In this document: positions 37,689-50,000 of the stretch, in pieces
How the letters are laid out: each line of letters begins with the position of its first letter
Numbering within the stretch: the stretch's first letter is position 1
DNA from: Lithospermum erythrorhizon
Lineage: Eukaryota; Streptophyta; Magnoliopsida; Boraginales; Boraginaceae
Assembly (NCBI GenBank): GCA_019722365.1
Contig: JADFUC010000776.1
Coordinates: 868,001-932,000, forward strand
Length of the DNA stretch: 64,000 nt
Reading direction: 5' to 3'
Made by a program: the position numbers and the translations under genes
The notes under the pieces: model-generated
Seen by the model: the letters and a program-made list of their open reading frames with translations, nothing else
Told to the model about the DNA's origin: nothing
The model's database searches: none

Positions 37689-39087
37689 GATTATCAAACA
37701 CGTCATCTCATTCGAGGTAGTACTCGACTGCAGAGGTATATCTCTATCATGTCGGCTTTGATATTTATTTTGTTATATATTCCTATTATGAATGGCAGCC
37801 AGTATAAGTATAATCAAGGCGGATATTATTATTATTATTATATGATTTCACCTTGTTATAGAAAAGCTGGCGATCCGTCAGTGACATTATAACTAGAGTG
37901 AATTATTAAATCATATTATAGCAGTAAAAGCTGACAACTTGTGAGTTATACTATAATAAATGTAGATATTATTATTTTGTATCGAGACTTAGATCTCCAT
38001 ATCATGTTTGTTTACTTATTAACTATGTAGAGGTTTAAATCCTCATCTATCACGAAAGATAATTTCGAGAAGTGATGCTAACTTACTAATTATCGAGTTC
38101 GAATCCCATTATCGCAGAAGATAGTGCAGTAGTGATACTAACCGTTACAACTTTGTGGAAGTTTAAAATCACCATTCTTTGTGGGCCGTAAATAAAATTA
38201 AATACACGTGCAACTTATAACATCATTGTGCATAAAAATTCAACCTCGTTCATTATCGTGGACATAAATAAATTCATCGCCGTTTATACTATAACATCAT
38301 GGATATAAATAAAATTCATCCTCGTTAACTGTATTGGACAAATAAAATTAAATAATTGTTTATTTATTAGATGATAAAATTTTTCATTTATATTGATTAT
38401 GTGTTATTGATAAATTTCATACTTATATGAGATTTAATTTTGCATCTTATTATGGAAATTATAAACAAATCCTGCCTATTATCATACTATAGTGTTATCT
38501 ATTTTGTTTGTTATTGAGATGAATTATTTATTTATAATCATATGTATTATCTTACCATATGTGTTCTTAACGATCATAAATATATTATTCTGACTATTGC
38601 ATTCTAACGGCTTCTGTCATATTTAACACACTTAATTTTTAATTTCCCACTTATTTCTAGCAGTAAAATCAATATTATTTCTTATCCTCAGATGGTAATA
38701 GCAAGTAATAAAATGGTCATAAAATCTCGCTCTATAAATGCTGCTCCTCTTTACATTTCTAAACATCCTTCTCAAAGTATTTTATAATATTTTCAAAATA
38801 TTGAAGGATGTTTTCTATATTTATCACTCTCATTCTCTCTCTCTTTTTTTTCTTGCTGATTTTATAAATGTTGAAGACATAGGTAAGAGAAATATAACAT
38901 TTATGGTACTTGACATTTTACCATTTTTAATCTTAGCTTGGATTATTTATTTTTATTTTGATACAAATTTTCATAAAGAGTGACCATGGTATTGGTAATT
39001 GAATAAGATTTCAATTTGTATATTTAATGCATGAGTGTAATATTGAATAAAATATTACTTATATTCTCTCGTGATTTAGAAATAACA

Positions 39088-39735
39088 ATGTCCAAATATA
39101 AGATTAAGCTTATCTCTCTGAAACCTCGAAAGAATGACTACATGTCTTGGAGCGACAAACTTATAAGGTATCTCGGTCTGAGGGCTTGAGAAATTACACT
39201 TGGAACCAGATAATGAGAAACATTGAAAATGATTGAAAAAGAAAAAGAAAAAATAGAAGAAGAACTTTTCATTAAAAAATCTAAAGCCTTAAGATTAATG
39301 ATGAATCATCTTGATGATGCTCTACAATTAGAATATCTGAATGTAGAGGATCACAGAAAGTGCTATGGGAAGCTGAAGATTTGGATACCCGAGGAAAGTT
39401 CTTTTACTGCGTGATTGATAGATTGAACAAAGAAATTTGAGGTTCGAGAGCTTTTAAAAGTGTTGTTGATTCTGACTACTTGCCTTGTTTAAAATTATCC
39501 ACCAATTAGAATATTATGGTAAAGTTGGCAAGTAAAGGTGAAAATGAGAAAAAATATTTTCAACGTTTATGTGCATCCACCAAATATTTGTTGCAAGAAC
39601 AATATAGAATGCTTGAGGATATAAAAGACTACCGATTAGTGCATTACCCGCTTTGATGGCAGAAAGGAATAATGAAGTCTTGTTGAAAAACCATCAGTTA
39701 CGCCCTGCTGGGACAATGACATTCCCTGAGGTAAC
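39088..39735 (+). pseudogene. Copia gag relic
   Basis: The frame opens with MSKYKIKLISLKPRKNDYMS and stops at GLRA. It resumes shifted as a segment with MMNHLDDALQLEYLNVEDHR and then a third segment with QRLCASTKYLLQEQYRM and NNEVLLKNHQLRPAGTMTF. These are typical of copia gag. There are several stops and frameshifts. Confidence 0.8.
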
Positions 39736-39837
39736 TTATTCTCTTGTTATGGATGTCATTACTTTTCGTTATTTAATTTATGCAACGATTATCTAATAAT
39801 CACATATGCGTCTTATGGTCTTCTTCTGCGTACTTAT

Positions 39838-41050
39838 ATGGAGCGCTTGATACTAAAATATATAGAAAATTCGGAAGGATTAAAATACACAGAACATAAA
39901 ATCCGAGAAATGTATGCAATTAAGTTGCAAAGGTCATTGTATGAGTTAAAGCAATCCGGACGAATGTGGTATAATAGGTTAAGTGAATATTTGTTTAAAC
40001 AAGGCTATGTGAACAATCCTATTTGCCCTTGTGTTTTTATAAGAAAAATAACATTCGATTTTATAATCATTGCTATCTATGTAGATGATTTAAATATAAT
40101 TGGAACTAATAATGAAATTGAAAAGCAATGGATTACTTAAAGAAGGAATTTGAAATGAAAGATCTAGGAAAGACTAAGTTTTGTCTTGGTTTACAAATTG
40201 AGTATACTAAAAGTGGTATACTAGTACACCAATCGAATTATATAGAAAGAGTACTAAAAAGGTTTAACATGGATAAAGCTAAATCCTTTTAATGTACACG
40301 ATAATGGAGTAGAAGGCAGCAATATTGAAAAAGACCGCTTCCGTCCTAAGAAAAGAAAATGAAGAGGATCTTGATGCTTGAAGTACCGTACACTTGAGTC
40401 TGATTTGAGCATTGTATATCTTTGGTATGCAATTTTGGTAAAACTTTGCGGTGAATTTACTAGATTTAGTTCTTTGTCTGAGAACATATATTTCGATATC
40501 TTCGAGAATGCGTCGATCTTGGATTGTTTTATCCTAACAATACAAAACCGGTTTCATACGTTATACGGATGTAGGTTGTTATGCGGATCCATATGTGCTA
40601 AATCACAAGCGAGGATATGTTTATATGGAATCTTGCCATATCTTGGAGATCCCAGAAGTAGACACTCGTGGCTACTTCTTCAAATCATTATGAAGTTATT
40701 GCCGCTTCATGGAAGTAAGTAAAGAGTGTGAGTAATTTGAGATCGGTGACTTCTTAACATATATAAGAAACATATGGCCTATCAGTTGACAAGAGTCCAA
40801 CAATATTGTATGAAGATAATGCTGCATGTGTTACTCAGATAAAAAAGGGTTACATCAAAAGTAGTAAGACCAAACACATTCCTCCAAAGTTCTTTTCATT
40901 CACTCAGGAGCTCGAAAGAAACAAAGAGGTAGATATCCAGTATATACGTTCAAGTGATAATGTTGCGACTTTCTGAAAACCTTACCACGTCAGTTTTCAA
41001 GAAGCATGTTCAGAGTATTGGAATGCGTCGCCTTCGAGATCTTTGAAGAC
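39838..41050 (+). pseudogene. Copia reverse transcriptase / RNase H relic
   Basis: The segment from 39838 to about 40290 shows KLQRSLYELKQSGRMWYNRL and the catalytic IYVDDLNIIG of copia reverse transcriptase, followed in a shifted frame by KDLGKTKFCLGLQIEY. Between about 40290 and 40550 the frame is scrambled. RNase H follows with YADPYVLNHKRGYV, YEDNAACVTQIKKGYIKS and DIQYIRSSDN, and a final block LPTSVFKKHVQSIGMRRLRD just before the polypurine tract. It is inactive. Confidence 0.85.
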
Positions 41051-41197
41051 CTACCCCGTTTGATTGAGGGAAGCATCTTTCATTATCTCTTTTCGCCCCA
41101 TAAGGGTTTGTCCTACTAAATTTTTTTTTAACTACGGGGGTTTTTAATGAGGCAACATGTGTTTCAGTCATAAATGTTTGATATTTCAAAGGGGGAG

Positions 41198-41514
41198 TGT
41201 TATAAATGTGAGCTAAGTGATAGCTCACAAATGTTGAAATATTTTGTGGAGCTAAGTGATAGCTCATAATTGTTGAAATATCACTTGTAAAATTAATAGT
41301 AATTGAATAGTATTAATATGTTGAAACTTTGCCTATAAAACACGTGTAAATTCACTTGTAAAACTTGCACAAAAAAGAAGAAAAAATATAATAAATTTGT
41401 TCTATCTTTCTCTCATGTTCTTATCTATATACTATAATAGTAGTACTAGTATATGACTATAAGAATCTATATAATATATGTACTCAAACTATTAAATATT
41501 CGATTTTTGTACCA
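41198..41514 (+). repeat. 3' LTR of copia element
   Basis: It starts TGTTATAAATGTGAGCTAAG directly after the polypurine tract and ends TTTTTGTACCA. It is close to but clearly diverged from the 5' LTR, with many substitutions and small gaps, so the insertion is not recent. Confidence 0.9.
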
Positions 41515-43541
41515 TCCTATCTATTTATTGAAAATAGTAATTCTGTGTTCGTTGTGGGGAGCTTTCCAACTTTCTAGAAATAATGGAAATGGGGTTTTAT
41601 TAAAATTAAAAAATTCGTGTTTGCTTAAAATTTTGAGGTGAAATATTCACATGAAACTTCTCCGTCTAAGCTTCAATTTAGACAGTGTCCTTCACTTTTT
41701 TGATATACTTCTCTAAAAGTTTCCAACTCCTGCATTATGTACTCTTGTAATGACTGGACTTTATCAACCAATAGTGAATCCATGCAATGATTGAACAACC
41801 CCCAAAAATTGACTAATTGTGTTTTGCGTCCCAATTGTCAATTGATTTGATCCAAAATATATTGATCGGGTTGAAGGAGGAGATGTGTGTGTGGAAAAAA
41901 AATTCAATCAACAACGTTCGTGTAAAGTTTTATAATTATTTTTAACGTGGTATCCATGGATTCATAACACATTAAACTAACAAACATATCTTGATGATGT
42001 TGGAACAAATCACCTTATTTTAAATGAGATATTAGATCGTTTGTTAGATCTATTAGATGATATGTGTCTAGTTTAGATCTATAATAATTTATTAAAATTT
42101 CATAATCAAATAATGTATCATCGTTTAACAAGACATAACAGAAAATGTTTTACAAAATAGTAACGTGACAAATGTCATAAGATTCCCACATGCTGAAAGT
42201 AACGGACACACGACGATGTTTGTTTCTTTTGACAGCCAACCAAGATGGGAACTATTTTTGACAAGGAACTAGAAAGCCGCAGAGAAATAACGTAGATGAC
42301 GATTTTTCTTCAAAATCGGGGCATATAAATTTTCTGCTCTTCTAATTAATAAGCCTCCCCGTTCAAATTATACATAAGATTTGATTACTCAAAATGAATT
42401 TTGAATTTTCAAATTGAAATCAAGGTAATTGAATAGTCAACTTCAGTGTTTCATGATTTACTCCATGAATTTGAATACTTCGTATTAGAGAGTGTTTCTA
42501 TAATTTTGATGATGGAACGATCTAAATTAGGTAGGAAAATTTGTTAAAATAGTGAGCTCCGTATATAATTGGAAGGAGGATAATGACATTGGTAAAATAA
42601 CTTAATTACATAAAGTTTTATTCGAGAAGACTTGACCATGTTTTCTATTGCTTTAGGTGGAATTTGCTTAGTAAAATAAGTAGCTTCCAAGGGAGTTACA
42701 TTTGAGAAGATTCAAATAAAGGGAGCCCGGACTCAGTCAGTCAGTCTCCTCGCTTCTCTTAGTTTAATCAATATTCTTATTAACAATGATTTTTATTATC
42801 ATGGTTTTCGTATTTTGTCTTAAAAAATGACTCACAAAATATAATAGATATCCTTAGGTTCAAATATTAGTTAGTCTATTATTATACTCCGTATTTGCTT
42901 ATTCGATATCTATATTGAGAAGTCCAATTTTAAAATCATGGGTTGAGATTTGAGAATATATTTATAAGATCTTAATTAATTTGATATCCCAATAATATCA
43001 AAAGTCTTCAACAATATAAATTGACCCATCATATTTTTAAAGGCAAAACCAAATCGACCACGATGATAATAATTTGATGTTATTTTCAAAAGAAGCAAAC
43101 TTACCCAAAATGATGTTTGTGCCAACAACTTTGCTGGAAAAATATGCTCATCTCTTTTTTCTTTATCTTTTTTTTTGGGGAGAAAAATGGTTATTTATTT
43201 TAGCACCCAAATAGCTTCGAGAATATTTGACGTAAGCCTTGGGCTTGGGTGTTTCACTTTTACCGTTTGGTTCTCTGAGACACAGAATCTAGTAAGTGAG
43301 TCACCATATTCCTGTCTTAAAGTGTGTGCTAAATCAACTGAAATGATTCATAGTCAAACCATCCCTACTAGATTCACCAAAGACTCCCACACGCCCTCAC
43401 CGACGGCGAAATAACACCGCTTCAAGCAGTGTCCCATTTTTATTTGCATCAAATTTACTACTGTATCTTCAATTCAAAAATAAAATAAAATGTATATTTG
43501 ATATAAAAAATTCATTTTGTGCACATTACAATTATACATTA
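41515..43541. other. Intergenic, no supported gene
   Basis: AT-rich. The open frame at 43175-43414 has no recognisable domain. No repeats or RNA genes stand out. Confidence 0.45.
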
Positions 43542-43758
43542 CTCTCTCCAATCTATTTTAATTGACTTTCTCACATATCGAGACAAATATTTAATCTTTA
43601 ATTATATTATTAAAAAAATTAAAAAAATAATCTTATGAAAGTATTTTAAAAAACGAATCCAATTATATAAATTTCATATTTTTTAAAATAATTAATAATT
43701 GATGCTCAAAGTTAAATTTCAAAAAAATCAAACGACAATTAAAGTAGATTGGAGAGAG
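43542..43758. mobile_element. Stowaway-like MITE (217 bp)
   Basis: Flanked by TA at 43540-43541 and 43759-43760. The 23-bp terminal inverted repeats begin CTCTCTCCAATCTA and end TAGATTGGAGAGAG, with one mismatch across 23 bases. The centre is AT-rich and non-coding. Confidence 0.85.
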
Positions 43759-44469
43759 TATCATTGAGATACTAAAAAAATAATTCATAGAATATCTATT
43801 TTTCATTTTTACAAAATTGAATGAAAATTTTGATCGATACTAGTTAATCACTTATAAAAAAAACTACCAGTTAATGATAATTATAGTGAATGTCTATCTT
43901 CCTACTTATAAAAATGTGAGTTGTGTTTATTTCCTTTTCATATTATTAATTATTATATTATCCTTATTATAATATTTTTCTATTAATGGAAAACATGTTT
44001 CTAAAGTTTGAAAAGGACTCTATAACAATTGATAATTAATAATTAAAATTTTTTTACTAAATTTTTGTAACAATTCAAACATAGTTGGAGTTATCTATTT
44101 CTCTTATAACATGTGTAATAGTTTCTGAGAACTTTCGTATGTATGCTAATTATCATATCTTCCATTATCAACATCTTGGTCAATTATATAAAAAATCTTT
44201 CATGTCTTTTACCCGACAAATAAAAGTGTTGATATAATCTTAGCTTTGATTTTTTTTAATTTTATGATAACAATAAGTAGAATTCGTTTAATGCAATGAA
44301 TTAGTCTATGCATGCTAAATTTTTTTGTATGATAATTATTCAATTATAAATTAAAAATAATTTTATCCAAAAATTACTATTAAGGAATATATATCTAAAT
44401 TATTATGTAATATTTTGTATTACATTTCAATAATTGAAATAAAATAAGTATCAAGTTTCATATCTAATA

Positions 44470-44722
44470 CTCCCTCCATCCCCAATAGATTGTCAAGGTT
44501 TGAATTTGAATTTTTCACAGATTAAATGTTCAATTCAAATATATTTATTTCTGTTGTATAATACTTGGTGAAAATTATTAGATAATAATTTTTTTTGATA
44601 TGCTTAATATTGACATTAAATTTTATTAATCGAAATTATGTTTATGGATGAAAAGTAAAGTTTGGCTTAAATTTGGAAGTAACTAAATCAAAGGATGACA
44701 ATCATTTGAAATTATTAGGGAG
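44470..44722. mobile_element. Stowaway-like MITE (253 bp)
   Basis: Flanked by TA at 44468-44469 and 44723-44724. The left end is CTCCCTCCATCCCCAATAGA with GATTGTCAAGG nearby; the right end is GATGACAATC ... TTATTAGGGAG. The inverted repeats are imperfect. The end sequence resembles the reverse complement of the unit in the array beside COI1. Confidence 0.7.
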
Positions 44723-44724
44723 TA

Positions 44725-47000
44725 ATAAATTTGGATATTTTCTTTCAAAAAATAATTTATTTATTATAATAATATATCTAACATGTTAGTTTTATGCTTA
44801 AATAAAATGTTTTATCTATAATGTAGATGCGATAATTAATTAGAGTTAATTGATATGAAAGGAGATTAAAAAAATTCATGCTCACGTTTAATATTGATTA
44901 GTAATTAGTAAAATAAATAGAGTATATAGTCCTTAATAATACTTATATTAGTTTTACTCTACATGAAATATAACAACTTTGGAAGCGACTTTCGAGCTAA
45001 AGAACCAAGATCACATCCGCAGATCAGCGCGTAGAAAGTATCATCTTATTCGGAGATACTTAGATAGAGGAGATGTTAGGATATGAGTTCAGGCCGATGA
45101 TAATGTAGCGAGATCCACCCAAGCCCAAACCCAGCCTCGAGCAAACACGATAAGCACATGTATAGTCTTGGGGTCTTAAGGACATCAGCGTTAGTGTTAA
45201 TAGTGGGAGCTAATTTTCTTTATATATATCATATATGATTGCAAGACAATGATTGAATTTTAAGCTTCAAATTGATAAAATATATCATTTATTTTTCAAA
45301 CTATTATCCAATATGTATATATATATATAATTTGTATGTATGCATTATTACCACAGTAATGAAATATTCCATTCTGATATAAAATTTTTCTAAGAATGCT
45401 TTGGAGTTAAAGGACTCGAACAAGAAACATGTCTGTCGATCTGAAAAGCAATGATGCGTGGTCCACTGTCGGTGTTGGTATTGGGGCCAGAGCGTCATTG
45501 ATTAGTATGTGTTGATTAATACGATCCGTTTCTTGGATCAGAAGGGAGAACTTTTACTCCAGTCAATCACATAGGTATATGGTGTGAAATGGTTTCAACC
45601 ATGATATTGGACATTGACCGCCATGAGAACTTAGAAGATTGTATATCTGTGTCTAAAGTTTCTCATAGAACTTATGTTAAATGGCGATTCTAGACACAGT
45701 GACTTGGCTTCACTTTCACGGGGAGTAGTGTACTTTGACACTTGTCTAGCGTCTTATGGCGGAGAGTTATAAAGACTTGAGTTACATATACTACAAGAGT
45801 AGTTGTGAAATCTTGTACATAAGATGGGTCGTCTGTTAGGATATAACGGTTTGGGTGCAGACCTCTTGGAAGCGATGTTGATTTCTTTGGTGAGCCTCGG
45901 TCATATCACTGAGATCACGTCGCCATGCATGACAAAGTATAGATGCAAGGAGTTTGGTGACTTGAATCTTACCATAGCTTGACGGTTGGAAATCGCGTAC
46001 GAGGATCGTGTCGGATGTGTCCCGATTAGTAAGTAATCGCTTTACAAATAATCATCCAAGGGCAAGTGGGAGTATTGAAATATGAGATGTTATATCTCAT
46101 AAATATATATACATTGAGCAATTGGGTGTACAACCGATTATTACATTTAAATAATAATAAGTTCAGACATATGTTAATTGTTGGACAATTAATATATTAG
46201 GTAACTCGATTGACTTTAGGGGTTATGATGGCTTACTAGGGTCCGCTCATAATCTATATATTAATATGATGTTCGGTTAAACATAAATTAATATATTGCT
46301 AATTTCGTCGAGCCCTAGAGGAAATATTGTAGCAACAAACTAAAAATGAACTATAATCTGATTATAACTTACGACTGGAAGCGAAATTTCAATTGTTGAA
46401 ATTTCACCTAGTTCGACTATTATGGGAAAGTGATAAGGGTTCCGAAATCTTCTTTTGTAGAATCATTATTGAATATTACATGCGTACTTCTTTGCCTTTA
46501 TTTTAGGGATAAGAAGTGAGAAGATTACAGAAACCTTTACCAACTTTATTAGTCGATTATATGGAGAAAAAAGAGGGAGAAGTTTTTTGCCTTAAAACTC
46601 TAATATTCTAGAATGTTGTAAGGAGGTGTAAGAGTTTTCGTATTTCGTTGGGCAGCAAAGTAGCATTTTGAGCATATAAAGGCACTTTTGGAGATGAAAA
46701 ACTTGCACCAATTCTTCCAACTTTTGAAGTTGAGAATTCTCTCTCTCCCTCTTCTTCATTTAGGCGACTAGTAGGTGAGAAAAAATGTCAATTTTTAAAT
46801 GCCGTTGATTTAATATTTAAGAGCTCTAAATAAAAGCTCATAGAGGGGTTCATTAATGTTGGTGTGGACTATTCTTAAAAGACAATCGTTGATTGTTCAA
46901 AGTTTCAGTTATTCCACTTGCCAAATCCACGGCGAAAGGTACACTTGTATGTTATTATTTTTATTATATTCGTAGAATCCTGGTTTCGGTTTATCTATAA
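44725..47000. mobile_element. Probable non-coding LTR-element remnant
   Basis: From about 45000 to 46070 the sequence is GC-richer than its surroundings and non-coding, and ends in a polypurine-like GGGCAAGTGGGAG at 46060-46072. From about 46076 an AT-rich block opens with TGAAATATGAGATGTTATAT and contains a TATA-like GCATATAAAGGCAC (about 46673), as expected of an LTR. I could not find the matching second LTR or a clear end, so this is an inference from layout only. Confidence 0.35.
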
Positions 47001-50000
47001 TTTTGAGCAAAAAATGTTACTTGCAATATAGTTTTAAAGGCATGTCATCTTTATTCCATTGATTTTTAATATAATTTATTTGGAGTATTTAGATTCAGAA
47101 CAGGACATCACAATTTGTAGACTCTTTGGTTGTTTGTGTGGTTAAAATTAGAGAGAATTAGTAAAATCTCTTTTATATTCAATTTTGTGCAAATATTGAT
47201 TGATCATGATTAAAATATGGTAAATGAATATAAAATAAAATTGAATAGTAGAACTATGAATAATTTATCTTCTTATTGATTGAGAAGTGATGTTTCCCAA
47301 CAATAAATAAAAATAACATAAGTTGCATTTTTTTTATTAAAGAGGTAAGTGATGTTTTCTATCGTTAAATATAATTACATAATGTGAATTCTTTTATTAA
47401 ACCTTGAAAATGAAGATGAGAATGTTGACAAAACTTTTTAAATCTATTATTATTAAAAAATTATAAAGAGATCGTATAACTATGAAAAAATGAATTATAA
47501 TATAAATCAAAAGTATAATTTATAAATTTACTTAAATAGTGAATTACTATTTATTTTCTCGGTTTAAATATTTGAAATATAAATACTTACATCTGTATAC
47601 GTAGATTTTGTTAGATTATTTAATTAATTATAATCTAATTATGGTCCATATTACTAAAATTCTAATTCTAAGATTATGGGTTTTAATATGATGGTTATTA
47701 TACATTTAAATATTAGAATTGAGTGGGAGTGTGTACTGCCCTATTACATCTCATGAATTATAATTAAGGAGACATAATGGGTGACTTTAGTATGTTAGAC
47801 GCTTTAAACACTTGAAGTACTATATAATGACCTCTACATGTCACATGTCTTCTTAATACAAAAACCAATAAAAGTATCCCAAAAGTTCTGTCTGTCAAAG
47901 AAAAGTGTAGAAACAGGGTTCTATTGTGCATATTGGTACAAACTTAATGGTAGCGGATCCGTTAAGCTAAGGGATTACCACACCAAGACTTACATTGAAC
48001 ATGTAGAAAGGATGGGTGTTATAGAAAAGCCTTGTTAACTCGAAAGAATATTTACATATGTATGAATGGTTTTGTTCAAATAAAAGTGATCCTTATGAAT
48101 TCAATTAAAGTTTATGTTTCTACCTAGTAAAGTGTTCATATTATTGTTATGTACATGTATGGTTATAATGATACGACACGAAGAGTTTTTCCCGAAAAGT
48201 TGAGACACATCTTTTCTCAAATAAAAGTATTTTTGATTAAATTATCTTGTGATCGTAGGAAGTAATCGTATCGCTCAATGACTTGTGACACGCCGTGATC
48301 CGATTAGTTTAGTTCATATTATAGTTGATAGTCTATCTATATGCATGTATATATCGTACAAAATAGCCAAAAAGTATCCCAGAGGAAAGAAAATAAAGCC
48401 AAAAGTTAAATGCCCCGTCATACATAATGAATAGGTATATTCTTGTAAATTGAATTATACAATTAAGAGCGTAAAAATCACAAGTTAAAAATATTATGCT
48501 TACACATTTGACTGGTTATTGCTCAGAATAAACGGAGTATATGGCATTTATCATTTGGTTATAGATATCATTTTTAATGAATAAAATAAACAAGAATTTT
48601 TTAAAGAGATGGTTATCTACGAGAATTATTTAACCGTGTAATTCTTTTAGTTGTAGTTGAATAAATAAATGACGATATATAAAGATCCTATAAAGTAATC
48701 TCGGGAATGATAAAAATAAAATAAAAAATTATCTACAGATATAACAATTCAAAACCATCCCTACAAAGAGCTTCCATTCTTGGTTTTATATTTCAAAATC
48801 TTACCCGACAGTCTTGTAATTCTACCCTTTTCTAATTTGTAAACACCTCATCAACTTGGCAGATCAATTGTTGAGGTAACTAGGTTGTCATTCCTTTCTC
48901 AGACATGCATGTGTTGTTACCTTTTGGTTCATTTCGAAAATGTATAAAATGTAACAATCTTTCCAACCAACAACCAACTAGTCTTGGCCATAAAGTTGCC
49001 ATTTTGAAAGGTCAAAAGAAAATGGATTGAACACAGAAGACCAACTACTAAGAAGCTTCTCAAATCTCAACATTATTTTCTTTGAATATCAAATCCATTT
49101 CACACTCAAAAATTGATCCTACACATTTATGTTTAAAGATCGAGCTCAATTTGCCATACTTCGTGTTGTAACCTATCCCACTAGTTATTATTCCCCCTTT
49201 AAATTCTTTTGACTCAAAGTGCAAACAAGGCTATCTGGATATCCTAAAGGGGAAATCGAAAGGAGAGAGACAAGGGAACAATTGAACTTATCTTTCCAAA
49301 TTTCTTAATACTTAGATGAACATGGAGTGTATTATAGGACACCTGATGAAACATGATAATTATGTCTAGCTTTTGATTAAAGATCAAATTGTCATTAGAC
49401 AGACACCTCCGGCATGGAGTGACCTATATATACTTCTTAATGTCCTCTACAAACGTGCAAATACACATAATTCCTCATTTCTTAATTTTAATTATCAAAC
49501 ATAGGATGTACATACAATTAGTGAATCTATCTATATGATTTGGAAATTGATCGAATCATCTTGCCTGACAATTAGCCAAGATTTAATCGCGCAAATTTAC
49601 CTGCTATCACCCTGGTGCTGTGTTTCCGATCTACGTATGCCTTATAAAAACATTCTCCTCTAAAAAAAAAAAATCATTACAAGGAGCATTGAATGCTTTT
49701 TATAGCGCGTCAATTGTTTGGCCTAAATTTTTTTAATCTCACTCAAAAATGTTTCAATTACAAAGTTCTTACTCAAAATCATGCCCTATAGCCTATAGTC
49801 TCTATACGCTATAGTAGTCTGTCGTCTGTACCTTGCAGATAAGAGAATCTGTTTCATCGACTAAATGAGCCTTCATTGGTTGAAAAAAACGGTTAAGCAA
49901 GGTATCAATATAAAGCTACAAATACAAATCAACAACCTAAAACAACAAAAAGGTTAGACCCCCCTTAATCACTGCCTAAATATCTGGATATTAGTTCTTC

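Larger units (their letters stand above)
37357..41514 (+). mobile_element. Degenerate Ty1/copia LTR retrotransposon
   Basis: The element has two LTRs (37357-37688 and 41198-41514), a degenerate primer-binding site just inside the first (GATTATCAAAC, compare the initiator-Met tRNA type TGGTATCAGAGC) and a clear polypurine tract AAAGGGGGAG at 41188-41197. Flanking bases are CCCTA on the left and TCCTA on the right, a target duplication with one change. Inside are gag and reverse transcriptase/RNase H relics on the plus strand, full of stops and frameshifts. Protease and integrase are missing, so a large internal deletion has occurred. At 4.16 kb it is shorter than a full copia element, and it cannot move by itself. 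Confidence 0.9.

Noticed and set aside
38090..38125. tRNA gene (GAGTTCGAATCCC)
   Set aside because: It lies in the copia internal region and has no cloverleaf.
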